Counted from the stretch's first letter, positions 28,802-38,496 are shown. The stretch: 64,000 nucleotides of DNA from Paraclostridium tenue (GCF_039521565.1 NZ_BAAACP010000006.1:62001-126000); one strand, 5' to 3'. Numbers and translations are program-made. Notes: generated by a model not told the origin, from the sequence alone.

Positions 28802-30178
28802 ATGGCTTTAAAAGCTTTAGATATATTTAAATTAACACCAAAAAAGAATTGTAAGGATTGTGGATTTCCAACTTGTATGGCTTTTTGTATGAAGGTTGCA
28901 TCAGGAGCTTGTGAAATAGGTAAATGTCCTCATATGGCACAAGAATCGTTAGATAAATTATCAGAAGCTACTGCACCTCTTATGAGAACTATAAAAATAG
29001 GAACAGACAAATCACAATATGATTTAGGTGGAGAAACTGTATTATTTAGACATGAAAAAACTTTAGTAAATAGAAATAGATTTGCAGTTGAATTTTGTGA
29101 CACTATGACAGAAGAAGAAATAAGTTCAAGAATAGAAAATATAAAGGCTGTTAACTATATAAGAATCGGTGAAGAAATGAAGATTGAGATAGCAGCTTTA
29201 AGATACAATTCCAATAAAGAATCTTATTTAAACTTAGTAAATAAGTTAAAAGAAAGTGATTTAAATGTAGTTTATATGATAATTTGTGAAGATGCACAAA
29301 TAGCAAAAGAAGCTGTTGAATTGTTAAAGGAAACAAAGCCTATAGTTTATGGAGCAAATAAAGAAAATTATAAAGAAATGGTAGAAGTAGTTAAAAATGA
29401 TAAGTTAGCATTAGGGGTAAAAGCATCTAGCTTAGAAGATTTATATGCTACAACAGAAGCTATACAATCACTTGGATATAAAGAATTAATATTAGATACA
29501 ACAGGAGAAACTATAAAAGATACATTTACAAATACAGTTCAAGTAAGAAGAATATCTTTAAAAGAGCAAGATAGAACATTTGGATACCCATCAATAATAT
29601 TTGCAAATAAATTATCAAAAGAAAGTCCTATGATGGAAGTAGCTTTATCATCAGTGTTTACAGTAAAATATGGATCTATAATAGTTTTAGATGATATAGA
29701 TTACGCAAAAGCACTACCATTATTTGCACTTAGACAAAATATATATACAGATCCGCAAAGACCAATGAGAGTAGAAACTAAGATATATCCAATAAATAAT
29801 CCAGATGAAAATTCTCCAGTTTTAGTTACTGTTGATTTTGCATTAACTTATTTCATAATAGCAGGAGAAATAGAAAGATCTAAGGTACCTGTATGGTTAG
29901 CTATACCAGATGCAGGTGGATATTCTGTTCTTACAGCATGGGCTGCTGGAAAATTTGGAGGAAGTTCTATAGCTAACTTTATAAAAGAAAGTAAAGTTTC
30001 TGACATGACTAAAAATAGAGATTTAATTATACCAGGAAAAGTAGCTGTATTAAAAGGTGATATAGAAGATAACTTACCTGGATGGAATGTAGTTATAGGT
30101 ACTGAGGATTCAATGGAATTACCGAAATTCTTAAGAGAATATAAAGCTAGTAAAGAAGAAGCTTTAGCTAAAGCTTAA
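28802..30178 (+). CDS. acsC: Corrinoid iron-sulfur protein large subunit (ACS gamma)
   Basis: This 458-aa protein has an N-terminal [4Fe-4S] domain with Cys17, Cys20, Cys25 and Cys42 (CX2CX4CX16C), a middle TIM barrel, and a C-terminal corrinoid-binding domain. The Co(I) corrinoid accepts the methyl group from AcsE. The cluster serves reductive activation together with the RACo protein encoded at 33773. The SD is AGGGGG. Confidence 0.95.
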   Translation: MALKALDIFKLTPKKNCKDCGFPTCMAFCMKVASGACEIGKCPHMAQESLDKLSEATAPLMRTIKIGTDKSQYDLGGETVLFRHEKTLVNRNRFAVEFCDTMTEEEISSRIENIKAVNYIRIGEEMKIEIAALRYNSNKESYLNLVNKLKESDLNVVYMIICEDAQIAKEAVELLKETKPIVYGANKENYKEMVEVVKNDKLALGVKASSLEDLYATTEAIQSLGYKELILDTTGETIKDTFTNTVQVRRISLKEQDRTFGYPSIIFANKLSKESPMMEVALSSVFTVKYGSIIVLDDIDYAKALPLFALRQNIYTDPQRPMRVETKIYPINNPDENSPVLVTVDFALTYFIIAGEIERSKVPVWLAIPDAGGYSVLTAWAAGKFGGSSIANFIKESKVSDMTKNRDLIIPGKVAVLKGDIEDNLPGWNVVIGTEDSMELPKFLREYKASKEEALAKA

Positions 30179-30211
30179 TAAAAAATATAAATTAATAGGG
30201 GGATTAAATAT

Positions 30212-31024
30212 ATGGAAAAATTCATGGTAATAGGGGAAAGAATACACTGCATATCGCCATCAATAAGAAAGGCTTTAGAAGAAAGAAATCCTGAACCAAT
30301 ACTAAAAAGAGCTAAGGAACAGTTAGATGCTGGAGCTCATTATATAGATTTTAATATAGGGCCAGCTGAAAGAGATGGAGAAGACATAATGACTTGGGGT
30401 GTTAAATTACTTCAATCAGAATTTAACAATGTTCCATTAGCACTAGATACAGCTAATAGAAAAGCTATAGAAGCGGGACTTAAAGTTTATAATAGAGAAC
30501 ACGGAAAACCAATAATAAACTCAGCTGATGCAGCTGGAAGAATAGAGTTAATAGATTTAGCAGGCGAGTATGAAGCTAAAGTTATAGCCTTATGTGCAAA
30601 AGAAGGTATACCAAGAGATAACGATGAGCGTATGGCTTATTGTCAAGAAATGTTAGAAAGAGGGTTAATGGCAGGATTAGAGCCAGAAGATATGTTATTT
30701 GATCCACTATGTTTAGTTATAAAAGGAATGCAAGATAAGCAAATGGAAGTTTTAGAAGCTATAAAAATGATGACAGAGATGGGATTATTAACTACAGGAG
30801 GATTATCTAATGTATCAAATGGATGCCCTAAACATGTAAGACCTATATTAGATAGTGCATTTGTAGCTATGGCTATGGCTAATGGATTTAGTTCTGCAAT
30901 AGTAAATCCATGTGATGAAGAATTAATGAGAATGATAAAATCTTGCGATATAATAAGAAATTCAAGCTTGTATGCAGACTCTTTCTTAGAATTAAATGAA
31001 GGTGGATTTGCATATAACGTATAA
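30212..31024 (+). CDS. acsE: Methyl-THF:corrinoid iron-sulfur protein methyltransferase
   Basis: This 270-aa pterin-binding TIM barrel moves the methyl group from methyl-THF to the corrinoid protein. Seen are VIGERIHCISPSIRKAL, AGAHYIDFNIGPAERDG, the pterin-site PLALDTANRKAIEAGL region and TTGGLSNVSNGCP. The length matches AcsE (about 262-270). The SD is AGGGGG. Confidence 0.94.
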   Translation: MEKFMVIGERIHCISPSIRKALEERNPEPILKRAKEQLDAGAHYIDFNIGPAERDGEDIMTWGVKLLQSEFNNVPLALDTANRKAIEAGLKVYNREHGKPIINSADAAGRIELIDLAGEYEAKVIALCAKEGIPRDNDERMAYCQEMLERGLMAGLEPEDMLFDPLCLVIKGMQDKQMEVLEAIKMMTEMGLLTTGGLSNVSNGCPKHVRPILDSAFVAMAMANGFSSAIVNPCDEELMRMIKSCDIIRNSSLYADSFLELNEGGFAYNV

Positions 31025-31055
31025 ATAGATATATTCAATAAAAGGGGGAAATAGA

Positions 31056-33191
31056 GTGAAAAATTTGTACAGTACTGTTTTTAATGGATCTGAGCAAGCT
31101 TTAGAAGCTGCAAAAGGATTACTTAATGAAGCTATAGAAAAACATGGAAAAGATCATAAAGTAGAATTTCCTGATACAGCATATTCACTACCTTGTATAT
31201 ATGCCGCAACAGGAAAAAAAATGAATAATCTAGGGGACTTAGAAGCAGCTTTAGAAATTGTTGAAAGTTTAATAAACAAGACACATTTATTAGAGCATGT
31301 ATTTAATGCTGGGTTAGCTACTGCACTAGCTGCTGAAGTTATAGAAGCTATAAAATATGCTACAAATGAAACTCCATATAATGAACCTTGTGCAGGACAT
31401 ATAACAGATCCAATAATAAGATCACTTGGAGTACCACTAGTTACAGGAGATATACCTGGAGTTGCAGTTGTACTTGGAGAATGTCCAGATCCAGAAACTG
31501 CAGCTAATGTAATCAAAGATTATCAATCTAAAGGGCTATTAACGTTCTTAGTTGGAAAAGTAATAGATCAAGCTATAGAAGCTGGAGCAAAAATGGGTCT
31601 AGAGCTTAGAGTTATACCTTTAGGGTATGATGTAACAAGTGTAATACATGTTGTATCTGTTGCAGTAAGAGCTGCATTAATATTTGGAAACTTAACTCCT
31701 GGTGATTTAAATGGATTATTAGATTACACTGCAAAAAGAGTTCCTGCATTTGTAAATGCATTTGGTCCATTAAGTGACCTGGTTGTATCTTGTGGAGCTG
31801 GAGCTATAGCATTAGGATTCCCAGTTATAACTGATCAAGATGTTTTAGAAGTTCCAATGAACTTATTAACTCAAAAGAATTATGATAAGTTTGTAGCAAC
31901 ATCTTTAGAAGCTAGAGGAATAAAAATAAAAGTTACTGAAATTCCAATACCAGTATCTTTTGCAGCTGCTTTTGAAGGTGAAAGAATAAGAAAAAACGAT
32001 ATGTATGCTGAGTTTGGTGGAAATAAAACTGAAGCTTGGGAATTAGTTAGAAAAAGAGAATTATCAGAAGTTGAAGACCATAAAATTGAAATAATAGGTA
32101 AAGATATAGACGAGTTAGAAGCTGCAAATGGAGTGGTGAGATTACCACTTGCTGTAGTAGTTGATATAGCTGGTAAGAATATGCAAGAAGATTTTGAACC
32201 TGTACTAGAAAGAAGACTTCACTATTTCTTAAACTATATAGAAGGTGTAATGCATGTTGGGCAAAGAGATATAACTTGGGTAAGGATATCTAAGGATGCA
32301 TTTGAAAAAGGATTTAGATTAAAGCATATAGGAGAAGTTTTATATACCAAGATGTTAGATGAATTTGAATCAGTTGTTGATAAGTGTCAAATAACTTTAA
32401 TAACTGATGAAAATGAAGTTGCTAAACTAAAAGAAAAATATGCAACTCCAAAATATACATCAAGAGATGAAAGATTAGCTTCACTAGTAGATGAAAGTGT
32501 TGAAGAATTCTACACTTGTAACTTATGTCAATCATTTGCACCAGCACACGTTTGTGTTGTAACACCTGAAAGACTTGGTCTTTGTGGAGCTGTTAGTTGG
32601 TTAGATGCTAAGGCAACTAAGGAATTAGATCAAACAGGACCATGTCAACCTATAGTAAAAGGTGAATGTTTAGACGACTTAAAAGGTATATGGCAATCAG
32701 TAAATGATGAAGTAGCTAATATATCTCAAGGTGCCGTTGAAAGTGTTACACTTTACTCTATATTAGAAGATCCTATGACTTCTTGTGGATGTTTTGAGTG
32801 TATATGCGGTATAATGCCAGAAGCTAATGGATTTGTTATAGTTAATAGAGAATATGCTGGAATAACTCCTGTTGGTATGACGTTTGGAGAACTTGCTTCT
32901 ATGACAGGTGGAGGTGTTCAAACTCCAGGATTTATGGGGCATGGAAGACAATTTATATCTTCTAAGAAATTTGCTTATGCAGAGGGTGGACCATCTAGAA
33001 TAGTGTGGATGCCAAAAGAATTAAAAGATTATGTTGCTGATAAATTAAATGCTACTATGAAAGAATTACATGGAATAGAAAACTTTACAGATATGATATG
33101 TGATGAAACAATAGCTACTGATTCTGAAGGGGTATTAGCATATCTAGAAGAAAAAGGTCATCCAGCTTTAGCTATGGAATGTGTAATGTAA
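31056..33191 (+). CDS. acsB: Acetyl-CoA synthase (CO-methylating)
   Basis: This 711-aa enzyme joins CO, a methyl group and CoA at the Ni-Ni-[4Fe-4S] A-cluster. The A-cluster cysteines are Cys488, Cys491, Cys500, Cys510 and the Cys577-Gly-Cys579 pair, with exactly the spacing of the Moorella enzyme (506, 509, 518, 528, 595, 597). The N-terminal CODH-binding region is present, unlike in archaeal enzymes. The start is GTG with the SD AAGGGGG. gcvH follows after 27 nt. Confidence 0.97.
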   Translation: MKNLYSTVFNGSEQALEAAKGLLNEAIEKHGKDHKVEFPDTAYSLPCIYAATGKKMNNLGDLEAALEIVESLINKTHLLEHVFNAGLATALAAEVIEAIKYATNETPYNEPCAGHITDPIIRSLGVPLVTGDIPGVAVVLGECPDPETAANVIKDYQSKGLLTFLVGKVIDQAIEAGAKMGLELRVIPLGYDVTSVIHVVSVAVRAALIFGNLTPGDLNGLLDYTAKRVPAFVNAFGPLSDLVVSCGAGAIALGFPVITDQDVLEVPMNLLTQKNYDKFVATSLEARGIKIKVTEIPIPVSFAAAFEGERIRKNDMYAEFGGNKTEAWELVRKRELSEVEDHKIEIIGKDIDELEAANGVVRLPLAVVVDIAGKNMQEDFEPVLERRLHYFLNYIEGVMHVGQRDITWVRISKDAFEKGFRLKHIGEVLYTKMLDEFESVVDKCQITLITDENEVAKLKEKYATPKYTSRDERLASLVDESVEEFYTCNLCQSFAPAHVCVVTPERLGLCGAVSWLDAKATKELDQTGPCQPIVKGECLDDLKGIWQSVNDEVANISQGAVESVTLYSILEDPMTSCGCFECICGIMPEANGFVIVNREYAGITPVGMTFGELASMTGGGVQTPGFMGHGRQFISSKKFAYAEGGPSRIVWMPKELKDYVADKLNATMKELHGIENFTDMICDETIATDSEGVLAYLEEKGHPALAMECVM

Positions 33192-33218
33192 AAAAGTAAA
33201 TTTTTAAGGAGTGAAAAT

Positions 33219-33593
33219 ATGAAGGTTGTACCAAGTTTAAAATACTGTAAGGAACATACATGGGTTAAACTGGAGAATGATTATGCTTATATAGGAATAA
33301 CAGATTATGCACAAGATCAATTGGGAGAAATATTATTTGTTGAGATGCCTGAGATTGAAGATGAAATAACTAAAGGTGAAGATTTTGGAGTTGTAGAATC
33401 TTCTAAAGTTGCATCAGACTTAATAGCACCTATATCTGGAGAAGTTATTGAAATAAATGAAGCATTAGAAGATGAGCCAGAAGCTATAAATGAAGATCCT
33501 TATGAAGCATGGATAATAAAAGTTAAGATATCAGATAATGATGAATTAGAAAGTTTATTAAACTCTGATAGATATGAGTCTAGTTTAGAATAG
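33219..33593 (+). CDS. gcvH: Glycine cleavage system H-like lipoyl carrier protein
   Basis: This 124-aa lipoyl-domain protein has GVVESSKVASDL, with Lys63 as the lipoylation site, and the acidic GcvH C-terminus. The T and P subunits of glycine cleavage are not in the window. It is the last gene of the acs block before a terminator, with a GGAG-type SD. With lpdA and the lipoylation genes downstream it may act as a redox or C1 carrier; role inferred. Confidence 0.92.
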   Translation: MKVVPSLKYCKEHTWVKLENDYAYIGITDYAQDQLGEILFVEMPEIEDEITKGEDFGVVESSKVASDLIAPISGEVIEINEALEDEPEAINEDPYEAWIIKVKISDNDELESLLNSDRYESSLE

Positions 33594-33601
33594 AAATAAA
33601 T

Positions 33602-33654
33602 AAGCTGTATCAAGGTAAAATTACTAAATAAAATTTACTTTGATACAGCTTTTT
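33602..33654 (+). terminator. Terminator of the acs operon
   Basis: The stem AAGCTGTATCAA/TTGATACAGCTT, extended by GTAAA/TTTAC, carries a T-tract. It closes the block after gcvH. Confidence 0.85.
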
Positions 33655-33772
33655 AGATAGCATTAAATTTTTAGCAATAATAAGGAAAAATCAAGGTAAT
33701 ACAATATAACATATAGAATATATAACTTATTAAAAAATTTAATATTAAATCGCTTTATAGGGGGGAGTTCTT

Positions 33773-35701
33773 TTGGCTAAGGTTAAGATAGCATCTCATA
33801 AAAAAGAGATTGAGTGTAGTAAAGGGGATAATTTATTAGATGTAATTAGAGATAACAAAATATTTATAGATGCTCCTTGTAATGGAAGTATAGTTTGTGG
33901 TAAGTGTAAGGTTAAATTAATACATGGAAATGTAGATTCTGAGATGAATGTACATATAAGTAATGAAGAAAGAAATCAAGGATATATACTTTCATGTGCG
34001 AGTAAAATTATTGAAGATATAGAAATTGAAATTCCTTCTAAACTATCATCGTCTATAAATGATATGAAAATAGAAGGGAGTGATAAAAATAATGATAAGA
34101 AAATATTTGAAAAATCTATAAATATGCTTAAGGAAAATGGATTAGAATTTACAAATAATGTATTAAAAAAATATATAGAGCTAGAAGAACCTAATTTAGA
34201 TGACAATATAAGTGATATAGATAGGCTACAAAGATATATAAGAAATAATCTAGGCTATGAAAATATAGATTTTAGCATAGAATTTTTAAAAAAAGTTCCC
34301 ATAGCACTTAGGAAAGATAAATTTAAAGTTACAATTACATATGAAGTAAAACCTAATTATATATATTTAATTGACATAGAATCTGGAAATACAGAAGACA
34401 GACTTTATGGTATTTCAGTTGATATAGGAACTACTTCTGTTGTTGTTTGCTTGGTTGATTTAAATAATAATGAAATTATAGATAAAGCATCATCAGGAAA
34501 TGCTCAAATTAAATATGGAGCAGATGTAATAAATAGAATAATATACTCTACAAAAAAGGATGGCCTTGAAAATTTAAAAAAATCTATAATAGATGAAACT
34601 ATAAATCCTTTATTAGAAACTATGTATGAAAGAAATAGTATAAATCAAAATAATGTTATTTCTTTTATAGTGGCTGGAAATACAACTATGAGTAGTTTAT
34701 TTTTAGGTGTGTATCCAGATTTTTTAAGACAAGAACCATATATACCTCCATTTGTGAATTCGCCAAATCTTGAAGGAAAGGATGTAGGTATAAATATAAA
34801 TCCTAATGGACAAATTTACTTAGCACCTTCAGTAGCTAGTTATGTTGGAGGTGATATAACATCGGGAGTATTATCAGCAGGAATTTGGACTAGTGAAGAA
34901 AATGTACTTTTTATAGATTTAGGTACTAATGGAGAAATAGTATTTGGAAATAAAGATTATATGATGACTTGTGCTTGTTCTGCTGGTCCTGCATTTGAAG
35001 GTGGAGGTATAAGTTGTGGAATGAGAGCATCTAATGGAGCTATAGAAAAGATAGATATAGATAAAATTAGCTTAAAACCTGAATTGAAAATTATAGGAGA
35101 TTGTAAGCCAGTAGGTATATGTGGTTCAGGAATAATAGATCTTATATGTAAAATGATGATTAATGACATAGTTGATAGAAGAGGTAAGATTAATAGAGAT
35201 TTAAATAATAATAGAATAAGGTTTAATGAACATGATATAGGAGAATATGTTCTTGCCTTTAAAGATGAATATAATATAGAAAATGACATAACTGTAAATG
35301 AAGTAGATATAGATAACTTTATAAGAGCAAAAGGTGCTATATACTCAGGGGCAGCAACTCTTATAGAAAGTTTAGGTATGGATTTTAGCGTAGTAGATAA
35401 GGTGTTAATTGCTGGAGGAATTGGAAATAGTTTAAATATAGAAAATTCAATTATGATTGGATTACTTCCAGATATAGAAAGAGAAAAATTTAATTATATA
35501 GGAAATAGTTCGTTAATAGGAGCATATTTAACTTTAATAAGTAATGATGCTAAAAACAAACTAAAAGGGATAGGCAATCAATTAACATATGTAGAGTTAA
35601 GTGTATATCCAACATATATGGATGAGTTTATATCTGCTTGTTTCCTACCTCACACAAATATAGAACAATTTCCAACAGTAAAAAAGATGCTAGGAGAATA
35701 A
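33773..35701 (+). CDS. Reductive activator of corrinoid protein (RACo/AcsV type)
   Basis: This 642-aa protein has an N-terminal [2Fe-2S] ferredoxin domain (Cys36, Cys42, Cys45, Cys75) followed by a linker and an ASKHA ATPase domain (GISVDIGTTSVVVCLVD at about 215, IDLGTNGEIVFGN at about 382, IAGGIGNSL near 545). RACo uses ATP to return inactive Co(II) corrinoid to Co(I). The start is TTG, 8 nt after AGGGGGG. Its position after the acs operon fits AcsC as the client. Confidence 0.92.
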   Translation: MAKVKIASHKKEIECSKGDNLLDVIRDNKIFIDAPCNGSIVCGKCKVKLIHGNVDSEMNVHISNEERNQGYILSCASKIIEDIEIEIPSKLSSSINDMKIEGSDKNNDKKIFEKSINMLKENGLEFTNNVLKKYIELEEPNLDDNISDIDRLQRYIRNNLGYENIDFSIEFLKKVPIALRKDKFKVTITYEVKPNYIYLIDIESGNTEDRLYGISVDIGTTSVVVCLVDLNNNEIIDKASSGNAQIKYGADVINRIIYSTKKDGLENLKKSIIDETINPLLETMYERNSINQNNVISFIVAGNTTMSSLFLGVYPDFLRQEPYIPPFVNSPNLEGKDVGININPNGQIYLAPSVASYVGGDITSGVLSAGIWTSEENVLFIDLGTNGEIVFGNKDYMMTCACSAGPAFEGGGISCGMRASNGAIEKIDIDKISLKPELKIIGDCKPVGICGSGIIDLICKMMINDIVDRRGKINRDLNNNRIRFNEHDIGEYVLAFKDEYNIENDITVNEVDIDNFIRAKGAIYSGAATLIESLGMDFSVVDKVLIAGGIGNSLNIENSIMIGLLPDIEREKFNYIGNSSLIGAYLTLISNDAKNKLKGIGNQLTYVELSVYPTYMDEFISACFLPHTNIEQFPTVKKMLGE

Positions 35702-35705
35702 ATAT

Positions 35706-36572
35706 ATGAATACAAATGAAAAAATTAAACTAGCATACGAAACAAAACTTAAAAATTTTGGATATGATATAGAATTTGCTTATCCAAATCAAACACTAGC
35801 TTTAAGTACAACAGATAATGAATGTAGATTAGGGTGTGCGCATTGTAACGGACAGTATTTAAAAAATATGATTCCTATAAGTGATTATGAAAAAAATTTA
35901 AACAAAAGATATATTACCAGTATCTTGTTAAGTGGAGGTTGTAATCATGGTGGAGATGTACCTATAGAAATATATATTGATATTATAAAAAAATTAAAAG
36001 ATAAAGGATATAAACTTAATTCGCACATAGGACTTATGAACAAAGAAAATATAAAAAAAATATGTAAGTATTTAGATTATGTATCTTTTGATTTAGTATT
36101 TGATGAAGATACAATAAAAGAAGTTTATAAGATGAATAAAAGCAAAAATGAATATATATCTACCTATGAATATATACAACAATACACAAATGTAGCACCG
36201 CATATATGTATAGGATTGAAAGGTGGAAAAATAAAAGGAGAATATGAAATTATTGAGTACTTAAAAGAAAATCGACCAAATCAGTTAACTTTTATAGTTT
36301 TAATTCCAACTAAAAATACTGAATATGAAAATGTGAAACCTCCTCAAATTAGTGAAGTCGCAGATTTATTATGTGAAGCTAGGTTAAACCTTCCTAAAAC
36401 AAAAATAAATTTAGGGTGTATGAGGCCTAGAGGAGAATATAGGAATTTATTAGACAGTATAGCATTAGAATGTGGGATAAATAAAATTGTTTTACCATCA
36501 AGAAAATGTAGAGAATTAGTAAAAGAAATGAAACTAAACGTTATAGAGAGCAAGGAGTGTTGTATATTATGA
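35706..36572 (+). CDS. Radical SAM protein, probable half of split lipoyl synthase (LipS2/LipS1-like)
   Basis: This 288-aa radical SAM protein has Cys40, Cys44, Cys47 in CRLGCAHCNGQ. The barrel motif LSGGCNHGGDVP follows, and the protein ends with Cys-Cys-Ile-Leu. It starts 4 nt after the RACo stop, overlaps the next radical SAM gene by ATGA and precedes a LipM-type enzyme. A pair of radical SAM proteins (LipS1 and LipS2) was shown to act as lipoyl synthase in Thermococcus, and related pairs occur in bacteria lacking LipA. The assignment here rests on context and form; which half it is remains open. Confidence 0.7.
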   Translation: MNTNEKIKLAYETKLKNFGYDIEFAYPNQTLALSTTDNECRLGCAHCNGQYLKNMIPISDYEKNLNKRYITSILLSGGCNHGGDVPIEIYIDIIKKLKDKGYKLNSHIGLMNKENIKKICKYLDYVSFDLVFDEDTIKEVYKMNKSKNEYISTYEYIQQYTNVAPHICIGLKGGKIKGEYEIIEYLKENRPNQLTFIVLIPTKNTEYENVKPPQISEVADLLCEARLNLPKTKINLGCMRPRGEYRNLLDSIALECGINKIVLPSRKCRELVKEMKLNVIESKECCIL

Positions 36573-37525
36573 TTAGATTATCTATTGGGACTGCTATAGA
36601 GCTTGAAATGAAAAAAGGTAAGAGTGATATACCTCCTACTACTGCATATATAATGATAGGTAATAAGTGTAGTAATAAATGTTCTTTTTGTTCTCAATCA
36701 ATAGAAAGTAGTAGTAGGAAAGATAAGTTATCTAGAGTAATATGGCCAGAGTATGATAAAGAAGATATATTAGATGCATTTATAAATTATAAAAAGGATA
36801 ATATTAAACGTATATGCATACAATCTATGGCTAGTGATGAATCATATGATGAAGTAACAAAATTTATAAAATATATAAATCAATATCTAAATATTCCTAT
36901 ATCTTTATCTGCTAAGTTAGAAGATATGGAGGATTTAGATAAGTTTTTTGAACTTGGAGTAGACAAAATAGGAATAGCAATAGATGCTGCAAATAAAGAA
37001 TTATATGAAAATATAAAAGGAAATAATTTTGAAGAAAAAATAGATTTTATTAAAGAAGCTGGGATTATGTATCCTAATAAAATAAGCACGCACATAATAG
37101 TTGGATTAGGAGAAACTCATAAAGATATATATGATTTATATAAAAATTTAAAGAGTTATAGTATAACAATAAGTTTATTTGCTTTTACGCCTGTAAAAGG
37201 TACTAAAATGGAAAATGTGTGCCAGCCTAATATAGAAAGTTATAGAAGGATTCAATTAATGACATACATGATTGATAAAGGATATAACAGGGATTATTTT
37301 AAATTTAATAAACATGGATATTTGGAATTTGTAGAAATAGATGATTATATGAAACAAGATATTTTAAAAGGACTACCATTTGAAATAAAAGGATGCAAAG
37401 ACTGTAATAGACCATATTACAATGAAAGACCAGGGCACACAATATATAATTATTCAAAAAAACTAAATAAAGATGAAATAGATTTAGCAATAAAAGAATT
37501 GAATTTTAAAATAGGGGAAATTTAA
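36569..37525 (+). CDS. Radical SAM protein, second half of probable split lipoyl synthase
   Basis: This 318-aa radical SAM protein has Cys34, Cys38, Cys41 in CSNKCSFCSQS, and a C-terminal Cys pair in GCKDCNRPYYNERPG that could hold an auxiliary cluster or zinc. The start is ATG 36569, forming the ATGA overlap with the previous stop; AAGGAG lies 11 nt before it. A longer frame from GTG 36557 starts inside the SD. It is translationally coupled to its partner and followed by the LipM-like gene after 1 nt. Confidence 0.7.
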   Translation: MIRLSIGTAIELEMKKGKSDIPPTTAYIMIGNKCSNKCSFCSQSIESSSRKDKLSRVIWPEYDKEDILDAFINYKKDNIKRICIQSMASDESYDEVTKFIKYINQYLNIPISLSAKLEDMEDLDKFFELGVDKIGIAIDAANKELYENIKGNNFEEKIDFIKEAGIMYPNKISTHIIVGLGETHKDIYDLYKNLKSYSITISLFAFTPVKGTKMENVCQPNIESYRRIQLMTYMIDKGYNRDYFKFNKHGYLEFVEIDDYMKQDILKGLPFEIKGCKDCNRPYYNERPGHTIYNYSKKLNKDEIDLAIKELNFKIGEI

Positions 37526-37526
37526 A

Positions 37527-38342
37527 ATGCAAAATTGGAGATTAATAAGAAATAAAGCTTTCAATGGAGCAATGAATATGGCAATAGATGAAGCAATCAT
37601 GATAGCTTATAAAGAAGGAAAAAGTAAACCAACTTTAAGATTTTATACTTGGGATCCACATTGTTTGACTATAGGATACTTTCAAAGCTTAGAAAAAGAA
37701 GTTGATTTAGAAAAATGTAGAAAATTAAATATTGATTGTGTTAGAAGAATAACCGGGGGAAGAGCTGTATTGCATCAAAATGAACTTACATATTCTATAA
37801 TAGTAGGTGAAGATAATAACTTAATGGATAAAAGTATAAACGCTTCATATAAATTTATAAGTGAAGGAATTGCAAAAGGATTAAATATTGAAGGCGTAAA
37901 TATTGATAATTTAAGTAAGGGAGAAAGGATAAATAGAGAAAAACTTTCGGCAGCTTGTTTTAATGCACACTCATCATATGAAATAACAATAAATAATAAA
38001 AAGGTTGTAGGTAGTGCTCAACACAGAAAAGAAGGTATTATATTACAACATGGGTCTATAGTACTAGATTTTAATGTAGATGATTTATTTGAAGTTATAA
38101 AAACTAAAACACCAGAGTTAAAAGAAAGAGCAAAGAAATTTACTCTAAGTAAAGCTAGTGGTATTGAAAATGAATTAGGAAAAAATATTGATATTACAAG
38201 TTTGGAAAATTCATTGATTAAAGGTTTTGAAGATGTGTTTAATGTAAGTTTTGAAGAAGATGGTATAAGCGATTATGAATATGAATTAGCTAATGAATTA
38301 TATGAAAAATATATATCGGAAGAACATTTAAATAAAAGGTAA
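37527..38342 (+). CDS. LipM-type octanoyltransferase / lipoate-protein ligase family
   Basis: This 271-aa protein of the BPL/LplA/LipB family has RRITGGRAVLH (73-83), invariant Lys159 in KKVVGSAQ, and Cys144 in SAACFNAHSS. Cys at this place is the acyl-enzyme nucleophile of Bacillus LipM (about 278 aa), which moves octanoyl from ACP to GcvH; ligases of the LplA type lack it. Together with the two radical SAM proteins it would give a full path from octanoyl-ACP to lipoyl-GcvH. Lipoate ligase activity cannot be excluded. The SD is AGGGG. Confidence 0.8.
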   Translation: MQNWRLIRNKAFNGAMNMAIDEAIMIAYKEGKSKPTLRFYTWDPHCLTIGYFQSLEKEVDLEKCRKLNIDCVRRITGGRAVLHQNELTYSIIVGEDNNLMDKSINASYKFISEGIAKGLNIEGVNIDNLSKGERINREKLSAACFNAHSSYEITINNKKVVGSAQHRKEGIILQHGSIVLDFNVDDLFEVIKTKTPELKERAKKFTLSKASGIENELGKNIDITSLENSLIKGFEDVFNVSFEEDGISDYEYELANELYEKYISEEHLNKR

Positions 38343-38360
38343 ATAATGTAAATTAATCAA

Positions 38361-38390
38361 TTGACTTTGTATTATTTTCAATGATATACT
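38361..38390 (+). promoter_or_regulatory. Sigma-A promoter upstream of the cooT leader
   Basis: TTGACT (38361-38366), an 18-nt spacer and TATACT (38385-38390) give a good vegetative promoter. The transcript would run into a hairpin with a T-tract before cooT. Confidence 0.6.
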
Positions 38391-38396
38391 CAAAGT

Positions 38397-38463
38397 AGAT
38401 AGTTAACTGAAATCATGAAGGTTTCTTTGAGGGACTTGAAGTGCCTTGAAGAAATCTTTTTTT
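38397..38463 (+). promoter_or_regulatory. Short leader ending in an intrinsic terminator ahead of cooT (possible attenuator)
   Basis: GGTTTCTT (38420-38427) pairs with AAGAAATC (38449-38456) with one wobble around an inner imperfect repeat, followed by seven T. Because the promoter lies between lipM and this hairpin, the hairpin sits within the leader of cooT, not simply at the end of lipM. It may be an attenuator, a tiny RNA, or a shared terminator. Confidence 0.5.
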
Positions 38464-38496
38464 GATATAAAAATAGATTAAAAGGGGGAAAGTATT

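Noticed and set aside
33100..33220. Glycine riboswitch ahead of gcvH
   Set aside because: The gap to acsB is 27 nt, with no room or motif for a riboswitch.
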